From Oceanisphaera psychrotolerans (lineage in GTDB: Bacteria > Pseudomonadota > Gammaproteobacteria > Enterobacterales > Aeromonadaceae), in the NCBI RefSeq assembly GCF_001870485.1, contig NZ_MDKE01000022.1, positions 62,001-126,000 of the forward strand: DNA of 64,000 nt, written 5' to 3'. Numbering within the stretch: the stretch's first letter is position 1; each line of letters opens with the position of its first letter. The notes below the pieces were generated by a model. That model saw only the letters and a list, made by a program, of their open reading frames with translations. It had not been told where the DNA came from and did no database searches. Below are positions 35,447 through 44,522 of this stretch, piece after piece. The translations under genes were made by a program, and so were the position numbers.

Positions 35447-36613
35447 ATGGAAATGGTGTTATCGGTTGCAATTATTTTTACCCTGGTGGCTTCAGTGGTG
35501 ATACTGCTGCGTCACGGGAATGTTCGCTGCAAGGGCGAGATGCCCACCTCCCTGTTTACCTTTATCGCAATTCTGTTTACCTCCGGCCTGGATGTGGGCC
35601 TGATCATGTTCCCGCTGACCGAATTTCCGGTGTATGCCAGTGAAGCCGAATACGGCTTTGCCAATCCGCTGGCCATCGAATTCGGTTTCTGGGGCTTTCT
35701 GGTGTGGGGCTTTTACTTCCTGACCACGTTCTACTTTGTGCTGATCGAGCCCAGGGTCAGGCTGTTCGAGCTGCCGCTGGTCAAGCTGGTCAACAACCTG
35801 GTGATCATCGGTACCTGTGCCTTCACCGGCTTCCTGTTTCTCAGTTATCTGCCCAGCTACATCGAAGGCATCTCACCGGCCATGACCTACGGTCTGGTGG
35901 CACTGGTGGTACTGGCGGCGGTGTGGTCGAGCTCGGACGTGCGTTATGTGAAAGTGCTGAGCGTGGCCTCGACCTGGTTGTTTATCGCGTTGATTGCCGC
36001 CATGTGGCTGAATACCGGAGCGGGCGTACAGGGGCTGGGCAATACCATGGCCGGCCTCGGTGAATATTTCGGCAATATCCATCAGTTTGTGACGCCCATC
36101 AGCGATTACCATGCCTTTTATCTGTTCTGGTGGTTCTCCTGGAGTATCATGATCGGTCAGTTCGTGGCCCGTTTTTCGGGTGGTCTCAAGGCCTGGCAGC
36201 TGTGCATCTCCATGCTGGTGGTGCCCTCCATTCCCATCGCCATCTGGTTCTCCGTGCTGTATCTGCACTTCGAACAGGCGCTGGCGATCGGCGGCCTGCT
36301 GAATATGGCGATGGTGGTGGTGGGGGTTATCTTCGTGGTCAACTCCCTGGACTCGCTGATCCGTCTGTATACCACCAACCTGCGTATCGAAGCGGAGAAG
36401 CTGGGGCCGGTGCGTTATGTGGCCTTTAACTGGACGCTGATGTTCGGCCTGGTGCTGTTGTTCCAGTTCACGCCGCTGAAAATAGAGTGGGTGGGCCTGG
36501 TGGTGATCGGTCTCTATGCCCTGATCACGGTACTGCTTTGGCAACGCCGTCGTCAGTTGGGGAATTTGGGACAGGAGGCTGCCAAGGTAAGCACGGCATC
36601 GGCCAGGGGCTGA
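35447..36613 (+). CDS. Short BCCT-like membrane transporter
   Basis: 388 residues with about 10 TM segments. The stretch YLFWWFSWSIMIGQFVARFS parallels the conserved W-rich TM8 segment of BCCT transporters (WWLAWAPFVGLFIARIS in the true BCCT further on). It is much shorter than normal BCCT proteins (500+ aa). GAGGG precedes ATG 35447. Between formate oxidation and betaine demethylase genes, it may move betaine, choline or a demethylated product. Family call is moderate. Confidence 0.6.
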   Translation: MEMVLSVAIIFTLVASVVILLRHGNVRCKGEMPTSLFTFIAILFTSGLDVGLIMFPLTEFPVYASEAEYGFANPLAIEFGFWGFLVWGFYFLTTFYFVLIEPRVRLFELPLVKLVNNLVIIGTCAFTGFLFLSYLPSYIEGISPAMTYGLVALVVLAAVWSSSDVRYVKVLSVASTWLFIALIAAMWLNTGAGVQGLGNTMAGLGEYFGNIHQFVTPISDYHAFYLFWWFSWSIMIGQFVARFSGGLKAWQLCISMLVVPSIPIAIWFSVLYLHFEQALAIGGLLNMAMVVVGVIFVVNSLDSLIRLYTTNLRIEAEKLGPVRYVAFNWTLMFGLVLLFQFTPLKIEWVGLVVIGLYALITVLLWQRRRQLGNLGQEAAKVSTASARG

Positions 36614-36741
36614 TAGTTTCCTCTACGCTGATACCCTGATTCAGGCCGCCTCCGGGCGGCCTTGTTGTTTTCGGCGCTGGCGTAACATGCTGCCACGCTA
36701 CCTGCGTTCTGGTTGAACGGCGCCACATGATCAATGACCGC

Positions 36742-37161
36742 TCATTGCATGTTGTTGATCATTTTTTTGGCGGTAGCTAAAAAGTCGCTGATTTGCTGCT
36801 CATTCAGGTTTTTACACATTTGCTCGTTGACCTGCTGTTCGGCATCAAGCAGCTTGTTGAACAGTTCGGTTCCCTGAGGGGTAAGCGAGATAATAAAACT
36901 GCGTTTATCATGTTCGCTGGCATATTTATTGATGAGGTTTAGTGCAACCAACTCTTTGATCAAACGCGCTATTTGTGCCTTGTCGCGTTGAGTCTGGGTA
37001 ACAATATCGTTAGCGGTACAGTGACTGGTTGCTGAAATGATATGCAGGCAGCGTACATGCATGGCATTTAATCCCAGCTCATTGGCATCAATGGCCTGAC
37101 GTATCGTTACGCGGTAGTGATTCATCAGTGTGAAAAGGGTATTGACCAGGGTGGTGTTCAT
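36742..37161 (-). CDS. MarR family transcriptional regulator
   Basis: 139 residues with a MarR winged helix (SHCTANDIVTQTQRDKAQIA, RLIKELVALNLI, DKRSFIISLTPQG). Divergent from a siderophore-interacting protein gene, with two palindromes in between that it probably binds. The pair is less GC-rich than its neighbours and splits the betaine region, so it may be a small transferred unit. Confidence 0.88.
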   Translation of the reverse strand: MNTTLVNTLFTLMNHYRVTIRQAIDANELGLNAMHVRCLHIISATSHCTANDIVTQTQRDKAQIARLIKELVALNLINKYASEHDKRSFIISLTPQGTELFNKLLDAEQQVNEQMCKNLNEQQISDFLATAKKMINNMQ

Positions 37162-37175
37162 AGTAGATCCATGTG

Positions 37176-37217
37176 GTTGACAATATCAACTAAACTGTTA
37201 TAGTTGATTTTATCAAC
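37176..37217. promoter_or_regulatory. Two MarR-type operators GTTGA-N5-TCAAC
   Basis: GTTGACAATATCAAC (37176-37190) and GTTGATTTTATCAAC (37203-37217) are the same palindrome repeated 27 bp apart in the 120-bp divergent promoter region. The nearer copy lies 15 bp from the MarR start codon, indicating autoregulation. Confidence 0.75.
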
Positions 37218-37281
37218 CAGTTTGGCGTTGCGCAATTTTTTCTGCTCATCGCTTAAATATTCTTGTAATACAAGGTGATAC

Positions 37282-38031
37282 ATGAGCAAACAAGTCCGCA
37301 AAGCCAGGGTGCTGAGTACGGAACAAATTACACCGCATCTACAACGTATTACCGTCGGCTCTGACGAATTCAAAGGGCTCACACCCGCGTACACCGGCAA
37401 TTACGTCAAAGTGCTGATCCCCCGGGATGGTGCAACCGATGCCGAGCTGAATGTGAAAACGGCGTATATGCGTTCCTATACCATCAGGCATGTAGACCCG
37501 GCCACGGGCGCGCTTACGCTTGATTTTGTGATTAATATGCACCAGGGCCCCGCCACCGACTGGGCAAAGGCGGCAAAGGTCGGCGATAACCTGGCCATAG
37601 CGGGCCCGGGCCCGAAAAAGCTCGATAACCTCAGTCATTCACATTATGTATTGCTAGGGGATTTAACCTCGGTTAATGCCATTAAAGCGTACCTCGAACA
37701 ACTGCCCGCCAGTGCCAGAATTGATGCCTTTGTGCATGTACCTACCAAGCAGGATATTATTGATCTGAATACATCACGAGCCGTCAACTGGGTGGTCACC
37801 CACACACCGGATACCTGTATGTCGAGTGCATTAAATAACCTGGAGTGCACCGCGCAGGCGCCTGTCGTTTTCATGGCGCTGGAGGCCGGACTGGTGCGCA
37901 AGCTGAAAACAAGGCTGGATGAGCAATACGCCATACCGCGCGGCAATATCGTGGCGTCGGGCTATTGGAAAAAAGGGCTCAACGCCGAGCGGTACAAGCA
38001 ACAGCGCCAGCAAGAAGCGGAGGCGGTATGA
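37282..38031 (+). CDS. Siderophore-interacting FAD reductase (ViuB/SIP family)
   Basis: 249 residues. The FAD-binding N-terminus has MRSYTIRHVD (RxYT motif), and the C-terminus ends GYWKKGLNAERYKQQRQ, a SIP signature (Y-W-K-G). It would reduce ferric-siderophore in the cytoplasm using NAD(P)H. No siderophore transporter is adjacent. Controlled probably by the divergent MarR protein. Confidence 0.85.
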   Translation: MSKQVRKARVLSTEQITPHLQRITVGSDEFKGLTPAYTGNYVKVLIPRDGATDAELNVKTAYMRSYTIRHVDPATGALTLDFVINMHQGPATDWAKAAKVGDNLAIAGPGPKKLDNLSHSHYVLLGDLTSVNAIKAYLEQLPASARIDAFVHVPTKQDIIDLNTSRAVNWVVTHTPDTCMSSALNNLECTAQAPVVFMALEAGLVRKLKTRLDEQYAIPRGNIVASGYWKKGLNAERYKQQRQQEAEAV

Positions 38032-38147
38032 ATGTGCCGTCAAATCATGGTCGTAAAAAACTGGCCTGGGCATGGGCCCGGGCCAGTAAAAGTGGACCGA
38101 CCTTATCAAACAGCATGCCTGTCAGGCATGCGTTGATAATGTCATAA
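38028..38147 (+). CDS. Short ORF (39 aa) overlapping the SIP stop
   Basis: ATG 38028 overlaps the stop of the preceding gene (ATGA) and gives MNVPSNHGRKKLAWAWARAS and a further 19 residues. The overlap suggests translation, but two strong hairpins lie within it. It may be the broken N-terminus of a lost third gene. I do not recognise it. Confidence 0.3.
   Translation: MNVPSNHGRKKLAWAWARASKSGPTLSNSMPVRHALIMS
38063..38139. repeat. Two strong inverted repeats downstream of the SIP gene
   Basis: CTGGCCTGGGC/GCCCGGGCCAG arms lie near 38063-38087. GCATGCCTG-T-CAGGCATGC at 38113-38131 is nested inside TTATCAA/TTGATAA at 38103-38139. They may terminate transcription of the SIP unit; neither has a T tract. 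The rest of the 390-bp gap before gbcB shows no gene. Confidence 0.5.
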
Positions 38148-38423
38148 GGCGGTTTGGCCATATTGCCCGAAAGCGACACAAGTCATTGTTTTAATGACGG
38201 AATAATCAATATGAAAGGTGCTTTTTCCGGGGATGTGGCGAGTGTCGGGTCATCGAGGTAATGGGGGCGCTGGTGCCTGACCGGCGTTCGGTTGAGCCGG
38301 GGAGGCGACCATGGTGGTTGTCGCGGTGTAACTCAGGCGGGGGATGGGGGCGTGAGGGCTTCCATTCCATCGTGCGCCGGGGCACATCGGGAATGGAAGC
38401 CGGGAGGGATTATGAAGCGATGC

Positions 38424-39530
38424 TTAGAACGCCACTTCCACATTGCCCTTGGGTACGCTGCAGCAGCTCAGCACGTAGCCTTCTTCGATGTCTTCGTCAG
38501 TGATGCCGCCGTTGTGCTCCATGGTGACTTCTCCCTTCACTACCTGCACCTTGCAGGTACCGCAGATACCCATACCGCAGGCCTTGGGAATGTGCAGGCC
38601 CACCTGGGCGGCGGCGCTGTGCAGGGTTTCGCCCGGCATTATCTCTACCTGCAGATCGCTGTCCTGGAATGACACGGTCAGCCGTTCCTCGGTACGCTCC
38701 AGCTCCTCGGCCAGCTCGACCGCATCACGGACCTGCTCTTCGACGTCTTCGGCCACATCGACCGGCGTGGCGCCGAAGCTTTCCTCGTGGTAGTGATCCA
38801 TCGGGAAGCCGCTGTTCTGGAGCAGGGTACGTACCGCTCTCATGTAAGGAGCGGGACCACAGCAGAACACTTCCCGCTCCATGAAGTCCGGGGCGATCAG
38901 GGCGAGCATGGAGCCGCTCAGATATCCCTTGAAGCCGCTCCAGGTTTCGCCGATGTCGGTACGTTCACAGATCAGGCTGAGGTGGATGTTGTTCAGTCGG
39001 GAGTCCATGTGCTGCAGCTCCCGGTAGAACACCAGATCCTTGGGCGTGCGGGCACTGTGCACGAAGTGGATGTCCACGTCGGCATTGGTGTCGAACCACC
39101 AGCGGGCCATGGACATCACCGGGGTGATGCCGACGCCGCCGGAAAGCAGCAGCACCTTGTCATTGGGGAAGTCGATACAGTTGAAGTTGCCGACCGGGCC
39201 ATGGACCGCCAGGGCGTCGCCCTCGTTGAGGTTGTCGTGCAGCCAGTTGGACACCTCGCCGCCGGGCACCCGCTTGACGGTAATGGAGAAGCTGTAGGGC
39301 ACGGAAGGAGAGGAGGCGATGGTGTAGCTGCGCATCACCGTCTGTCCTTCGATTTCCAGCTCCAGAGTCACGAATTGTCCCGGTTTGAAGAAGAACAGCA
39401 GGGGGCTTTCTGCGGTAAAACAGAAGGTCCTGACGTCCCAGGTTTCCTGGATGACCCTGACACACCGTACCGGATGGCGCCCGTTACTCCAGGTCTGGGT
39501 ATTGATGGGTGAGATAAAATCCTGATTCAT
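38424..39530 (-). CDS. gbcB: Glycine betaine demethylase, ferredoxin-reductase subunit
   Basis: 368 residues: an FAD domain (MRSYTIASSPS), an NAD domain (LLSGGVGITPVMSM, CCGPAPYM) and a C-terminal plant-type ferredoxin with CGMGICGTCKVQ and a last Cys in LSCCSVP. It supplies electrons to the Rieske oxygenase GbcA. Divergent from gbcA. The linker between reductase and ferredoxin is acidic (about residues 258-285). Confidence 0.92.
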   Translation of the reverse strand: MNQDFISPINTQTWSNGRHPVRCVRVIQETWDVRTFCFTAESPLLFFFKPGQFVTLELEIEGQTVMRSYTIASSPSVPYSFSITVKRVPGGEVSNWLHDNLNEGDALAVHGPVGNFNCIDFPNDKVLLLSGGVGITPVMSMARWWFDTNADVDIHFVHSARTPKDLVFYRELQHMDSRLNNIHLSLICERTDIGETWSGFKGYLSGSMLALIAPDFMEREVFCCGPAPYMRAVRTLLQNSGFPMDHYHEESFGATPVDVAEDVEEQVRDAVELAEELERTEERLTVSFQDSDLQVEIMPGETLHSAAAQVGLHIPKACGMGICGTCKVQVVKGEVTMEHNGGITDEDIEEGYVLSCCSVPKGNVEVAF

Positions 39531-39605
39531 CGCTGTTCTCCGTCTCGCTTCGCCAGATTGTCCTTAATGACGGCATTTTTGTGCACTTTGGTCCTTGGCG
39601 ATTGC

Positions 39606-39718
39606 CTGAAAACGACATGCAGATGTCTGCCAGCCCCGCTTTTGATCATGAGCAGACGTATATTGGCCGGGGAGGGAGCCGGGAGGTCGGAAATCACCGG
39701 CTGTCGAGTCGTTTTCAG
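39606..39718. promoter_or_regulatory. Inverted 11-bp repeats in the gbcB-gbcA divergent promoter
   Basis: CTGAAAACGAC (39606-39616) and its exact inverse GTCGTTTTCAG (39708-39718) flank the middle of the 295-bp region, one facing each gene. GACAT-GCAG-ATGTC (39614-39627) overlaps the left copy. These are good candidates for sites of an AraC-type activator such as GbdR; the binding protein is inferred. Confidence 0.55.
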
Positions 39719-39825
39719 ATAATCATGAAAGGATGACCTTGGTAAGAATAGGGCCATCCGGTGGGGTTCCATCCTGGGTGTCAGGGACACACCGTTCAAC
39801 CACAACAGCAAAGGAAGCAGCACAC

Positions 39826-41100
39826 ATGGAGCAGACCAGCACCGCATTGTTAGGCACAGCCCCCGGCTTGGGTGAGGCAGTGCAGATGTTGCAGCAGCGT
39901 CGTCCCGGCTATTCACTCCCGCAGGCGTTTTACAACAGCCCTGAAGTCTTTGCCGCCGACATGGAACATATCTTCTGCAAGGAATGGCTCTATGTTGGTA
40001 TGACCTGCGAAATCCCCAAGGTCGGCAACTTCATGACCCTGGAAGTGGGCAACAACCCCATTACCATAGTGCGCAACAAACAGGGCATTCAGGCGTTTCA
40101 TAACGTCTGTCGCCACCGGGGTTCGCGTCTGTGTACCTCCAGGAAAGGCAAGGTCGCCAAGCTGGTTTGCCCTTACCACCAGTGGACCTACGAGCTGGAC
40201 GGCGATCTGATCTATGCCGGCAACGACATGGGAGAAAGCTTCAACAAGGCCGACTTCCCGCTGAAGCAGGTGCACACCAAGACGGCGGGCGGTTATATCT
40301 TTATCAGCCTGGCCGACAACCCGCCGGAGATCGACGACTTCCTGGCACAGCTCGAGCATTATCTCGAACCCTATGATCTGGAAAATGCCAAGGTGGCGGT
40401 GCAGTCCGAGATTGTCGAGGATGCCAACTGGAAGCTGGTGATCGAGAACAACCGCGAGTGTTACCACTGCAACGGCTCGCACCCCGAGCTGCTCAATACC
40501 CTGCTGGAATTCGATGACACCACGGATCCCCGTGCCACCGATGCCTTCAAGGCCCATGTGGCACGCATGGCCGAGGAATGGGATGCCGAGAACATTCCCC
40601 ATGAACATGTGTCGTTCGGACTGCGCAACCGCATGGTGCGTATGCCGCTGGCCGAAGGCAAGGTGGCCATGACCATCGACGGTTCCAATGCCTGTGAAAA
40701 GACCCTGGGCCGGGTCAAGAACCGGGAGCTGGGCTCGCTGCGTATCCTGCATCTGCCCAATTCCTGGAACCATGGCCAGAGCGATCACCTGATCACCTTC
40801 CAGGTGGTGCCCATCGGTCCGCAGAAGACCAAGGTGATCACCAAGTGGCTGGTACACAAGGATGCGGTAGAAGGGGTCGATTACGACGTGGAAAAACTAC
40901 GTCGGGTGTGGGATGCCACCAATGCCCAGGACAGAACCCTGGCCGAAGAAAACCAGCGGGGCATTAACTCCATGGCTTATGAGCCAGGCCCTTATTCTGC
41001 GACCTATGAATTCGGGGTGGTGAACTTCATCGACTGGTATTCCGATACCTTTATCGAGCATGCCACCGGTCAGACGCTGTCTATCGAGTTACCCGAGTAA
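39826..41100 (+). CDS. gbcA: Glycine betaine demethylase, Rieske oxygenase subunit
   Basis: 424 residues. The Rieske cluster ligands are C95 and H97 (CRHRGSRLC) and C115 and H118 (CPYHQW). The mononuclear iron site lies in IENNRECYHCNGSHPE. It removes one methyl group from glycine betaine as formaldehyde, giving dimethylglycine. AAGGAAG precedes ATG 39826; the upstream frame extension is not needed. Downstream enzymes for dimethylglycine and sarcosine are not in the window. Confidence 0.93.
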   Translation: MEQTSTALLGTAPGLGEAVQMLQQRRPGYSLPQAFYNSPEVFAADMEHIFCKEWLYVGMTCEIPKVGNFMTLEVGNNPITIVRNKQGIQAFHNVCRHRGSRLCTSRKGKVAKLVCPYHQWTYELDGDLIYAGNDMGESFNKADFPLKQVHTKTAGGYIFISLADNPPEIDDFLAQLEHYLEPYDLENAKVAVQSEIVEDANWKLVIENNRECYHCNGSHPELLNTLLEFDDTTDPRATDAFKAHVARMAEEWDAENIPHEHVSFGLRNRMVRMPLAEGKVAMTIDGSNACEKTLGRVKNRELGSLRILHLPNSWNHGQSDHLITFQVVPIGPQKTKVITKWLVHKDAVEGVDYDVEKLRRVWDATNAQDRTLAEENQRGINSMAYEPGPYSATYEFGVVNFIDWYSDTFIEHATGQTLSIELPE

Positions 41101-41110
41101 GAAACCTGTC

Positions 41111-41131
41111 GGGGGAGCCAGCGGCTCCCCC
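41111..41131 (+). terminator. Terminator after gbcA
   Basis: GGGGGAGCC and GGCTCCCCC form a perfect 9-bp stem with a 3-nt loop followed by TTTG, 10 bp after the stop. Confidence 0.8.
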
Positions 41132-41229
41132 TTTGTCAGTGACCTGACACCCTTCCCGGATTATCTGTTGTCACTCCAGCGGGTCTTTCGCCGTCACTTC
41201 CGTGCAGGCGTGAGTCCGGTGACCTTATG

Positions 41230-41457
41230 TTATTTCACGCAGGCATTGAGCACGGCCTGAACCTCCGGGTGCAGCAGCTCCCGCTTGGCCAGCAGTGATG
41301 CCAGCCGTTCCTGCCACAGTTCCCGTTCCGGTCCTGCCAGCACTTCGCTCAGTCTGTCACTGCACTCCGCCAGCGTCAGCCGGTTTGATCCTTCCAGCCC
41401 CCATGCCTGCAACTGGACACGAAAATCGTCCTGATCCATCAGCTCGGTGATCATCAT
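41230..41457 (-). CDS. Small hypothetical protein (75 aa)
   Basis: MMITELMDQDDFRVQLQAWG starts a helical, acidic, soluble protein of 75 residues. GGAG lies about 10 bp before the ATG. Two Met codons make the exact start uncertain. It converges on gbcA and stands alone, 225 bp from the synthetase end. I checked it as a possible FdsD subunit, but it lacks the usual features. Function unknown. Confidence 0.6.
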   Translation of the reverse strand: MMITELMDQDDFRVQLQAWGLEGSNRLTLAECSDRLSEVLAGPERELWQERLASLLAKRELLHPEVQAVLNACVK

Positions 41458-41681
41458 GGCTTTGTTCTCCTTTAACCAACAATGGCTACAGACTATTCAG
41501 CCGGTTTCCGCCCGGCAATAGCTAACTGTCTTTGATGTCGCATTCAGGATAGTGGGCGGCCGGCAGAGTAGCTAACGGGTACGGTTAACCACCCGGTCCC
41601 GGCTCTGCCACCCTAAAACGGCGGCGCGGCGGCCTGTAGGGCAGGTCGCCGCGCCGGGCGGGAAGTGTCATCAGCAGGACA

Positions 41682-43629
41682 TCAGCAGGACAGTTGCGGC
41701 AGATCCCGGTACAAGGCCAGTGCCTCGGGGTTGGCCAGCGCATCCAGGTTTTTCACCGGCTGCCCCTCCACCGTGCTGCGAATGGCCAGCTCCACCAGCT
41801 TGCCGGTCCGGGTGCGGGGGATATCCGCCACCTGGATGATCTTGCCCGGCACATGGCGTGGTGTGGTATGGCGGCGAATGGTCTGGCGGATCTCCTGCTC
41901 CAGCGCCGTGTCGAGGTGGTATCCGGGTTTGAGTACCACAAACAGGATCACCCGCACATCGTCCTGCCAGCTCTGGCCGATGGCCACGGCTTCCTGCACC
42001 GCGTCGACCTTTTCCACCTGGCGGTAGATCTCGGCGGTGCCGATCCGTACCCCACCCGGATTGAGTACCGCATCGGAACGGCCGTGAATGACCACGCCGC
42101 CGTCGGGAGTCAGCTCGGCGTAGTCGCCATGGGCCCAGACATGGTCGAAGGTGCTGAAGTAGGCATCATGGTATTTGCGGCCATCGCTGTCGTTCCAGAA
42201 GCCGATGGGCATGGCCGGAAAGGGGCGGGTACAGACCAGTTCGCCCTTGCCGCTTGCCACCGGACGACCTTGGTCCCGGATCTCGACCGCCATCCCCAGT
42301 CCCCGGCACTGCAGCTCACCGGCACGCACCGGCAGCACCGGGCAGCCCAGAGCAAAGCACGACAGTATGTCGGTGCCGCCCGAGATCGATGACAGGCAGA
42401 GATCGGCCTTGATCTCCCGGTAGACATATTCGAAGCTCTCGTGGGTGAGGGCCGAGCCCGTGGACAGCAGGGTCCTGAGCGCATCCAGCCGGTGACTCTG
42501 GCCCGGGCGGACGCCGGCCTTTTCCTGGGCGGCAATATACTTGGCGCTGGTGCCGAAGACGGTGACTTTTTCCTGTTCCACGATATCCCACAGCACCTCC
42601 GCCGTGGGGGCGAAGGGGGAGCCGTCGAACAGCATCAGGGTGGCGCCACTGGCCAGGCCACTGAGCATCCAGTTCCACATCATCCAGCCACAGGTGGTGT
42701 AATAGAACAGGGTATCCTCGCGCCCGAGGTCGGTATGCAACTGGTGTTCCTTGAGGTGCTGCAACAGGGTGCCGCCCACGCCATGGACGATACACTTGGG
42801 TACGCCGGTGGTGCCGGAGGAATAGAGAATACAGAGCGGACTGTCGAAGGCCACCTGGGTAAATTCGACCGTCGTTGCCGCCGGGTCGATAAAGTCATCG
42901 AGCAGCACGGCGCCGGGCACCGGACCCAGATCGGGCGCGGTGTCGAGGTAGGGCATCACCACCAGCTGGCAGGGTGCCGGCAGGTGCGGCAGCACCTGCG
43001 CCAGGCGTTCCAGCGAGTTGAAGCGCTTGCCGTTGTAGAGGTAGCCGTCGGTGGTGAACAGTATTTTGGGCGTGGTCTGGCCGAAGCGGTCGATGATGCC
43101 CTGGAGTCCAAAGTCGGGCGAGCAGGCGGTCCAGACGGCACCCAGGCTGGCGCTGGCCAGCATGGCCACGGCGGTGTCGATGACGTTGGGTACAAAGCCG
43201 GCCACCCGATCACCTGCCACCACCCCGGCGCGGCGCAACCCGGCGGCCACCTGCGCTACCCGTCGGTAAAGTCCGGCGTAGCTCAGGCTGTCGCGCCGGC
43301 CGGCCTCGTTGCGAAACACCAGCGCCGGCCGATCGTCACGACAGCGCAGCAGGTTTTCGGCGTAGTTCAGCCGGGCCTCGGGAAACCAGCGCGCGCCCGG
43401 CATCCGTTCACCATCGACCAGTACCCGATCGCCGCGCACGCTCGCCTGCACCCCGGTAAAATCCCAGATCAGCGACCAGAAGTCTTCCGGCTGTTCGACC
43501 GACCAGCGATAAAGCGCCTCGTAGCTATCCAGGTTCACACCGGCCCGTTCGCCAGCCTGCTGCATGAATCGGTGCAGATTGCTGCGCTCGATGCGTTCGG
43601 CGTCCGGTTGCCACAGTAGTTTGTTCATC
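41682..43629 (-). CDS. Acetoacetyl-CoA synthetase
   Basis: 648 residues of the AMP-forming acyl-CoA synthetase superfamily: P-loop-like YSSGTTGVPKCIVHG, core HGDYAEL and RSDAVLNPGGVRIGTAE, and the catalytic lysine near the end in RTRTGKLVE. N-terminal WQPDAERIERSNLHRFM and length are typical of acetoacetate-CoA ligase. It activates acetoacetate released by the 3-dehydrocarnitine cleavage enzyme. ATG 43629 is used; ATG 43643 is also possible with AAGGA close upstream. Confidence 0.9.
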
Positions 43630-43854
43630 GTCACTACTCCCATTCAGTCCTTGTGGGATTACGCCCGTGGTACCTTCGCGTGATGCCATGGGCGCGCTGA
43701 TTGTTCCTGTCAGCCACAGTGTGTAATGCTGGCGTTTATTTATTAAGTTTGTTTTTCTTGTGTATTATTTAATTTTTACAATAAATTGCCGCGCTTCGGC
43801 ACGGCCCCGGATGTCGGTGACATACCGGACCGTTTTGTGAAGGCGGCCCTACAT

Positions 43855-44337
43855 TCAACCACGCGGACGCGTCAGGGCGATGCTGCGTCCGGCCAGTGCC
43901 GGCCAGTCGGTGTTACCCTGGCGCTGTTGCAGGGTCGCGACCCGGTCGGCGGTCGCGGGCAGCATGGGCGCGGCGCGATGGGCCGCCATGTCCATGTGCA
44001 GCAACAGGGTTTCCATTGCCGCCAGTTCCTCGCCGCTGTCGCCGTGGCGCATGGTGAAAAAGACCCGCAGCTTTTTGGCATCGCTTTCGAGCAGGCGCGC
44101 CTCCACCAGCAAGGGTTCGTCCAAGCTCACCTCCTGCAAGTAGTGCACCATGCTCTGCAGCGTATAGACAGATACCTGATGCGCGGCACGAAACGCCTCG
44201 TCCAGGCCAATCTGTACCATGAATTCGTCGATGGCCTTGCTGAACACCACTACGTAGCAGGCGTCGTTCATATGGCCGTTGTAATCGATCCACTCGGGCA
44301 GGACAGCCCCGTCAAATACCTTGAGTTCAGTTGTCAT
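43855..44337 (-). CDS. cdhB: Hotdog-fold thioesterase, likely betainyl-CoA thioesterase
   Basis: 160 residues with the 4-hydroxybenzoyl-CoA thioesterase-like motif VLPEWIDYNGHMNDACYVVVF, as in the carnitine-locus thioesterase. It should hydrolyse betainyl-CoA to glycine betaine and CoA, after CdhC. It is divergent from an AraC-type regulator and separated by about 5 kb from cdhC and cdhA. The family is certain, the substrate inferred from context. Confidence 0.75.
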   Translation of the reverse strand: MTTELKVFDGAVLPEWIDYNGHMNDACYVVVFSKAIDEFMVQIGLDEAFRAAHQVSVYTLQSMVHYLQEVSLDEPLLVEARLLESDAKKLRVFFTMRHGDSGEELAAMETLLLHMDMAAHRAAPMLPATADRVATLQQRQGNTDWPALAGRSIALTRPRG

Positions 44338-44522
44338 GTTCAGTCTCTTGTGAAGATTGCACCAGGGTACCTTTTGGACAATACTACCCGGCCTTTTCCG
44401 AGTAATTTGCCTGTATCCGCTTATTATTAGCCTTATGGATCAACAGATGATGGAGGAAGGCATATCGCTGCTTGCAGAGCGATATCCGAAAACAACCCTA
44501 CACCCAAGGACCGAGTGAACCC

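Noticed and set aside
41230-41457. Missing FdsD subunit
   Set aside because: Size is similar, but the sequence does not show the FdsD pattern I know, and it is 7 kb from fdsA on the opposite strand.
42441-43619. 392-aa plus-strand frame opposite acetoacetyl-CoA synthetase
   Set aside because: Antisense shadow; the synthetase motifs are intact on the other strand.
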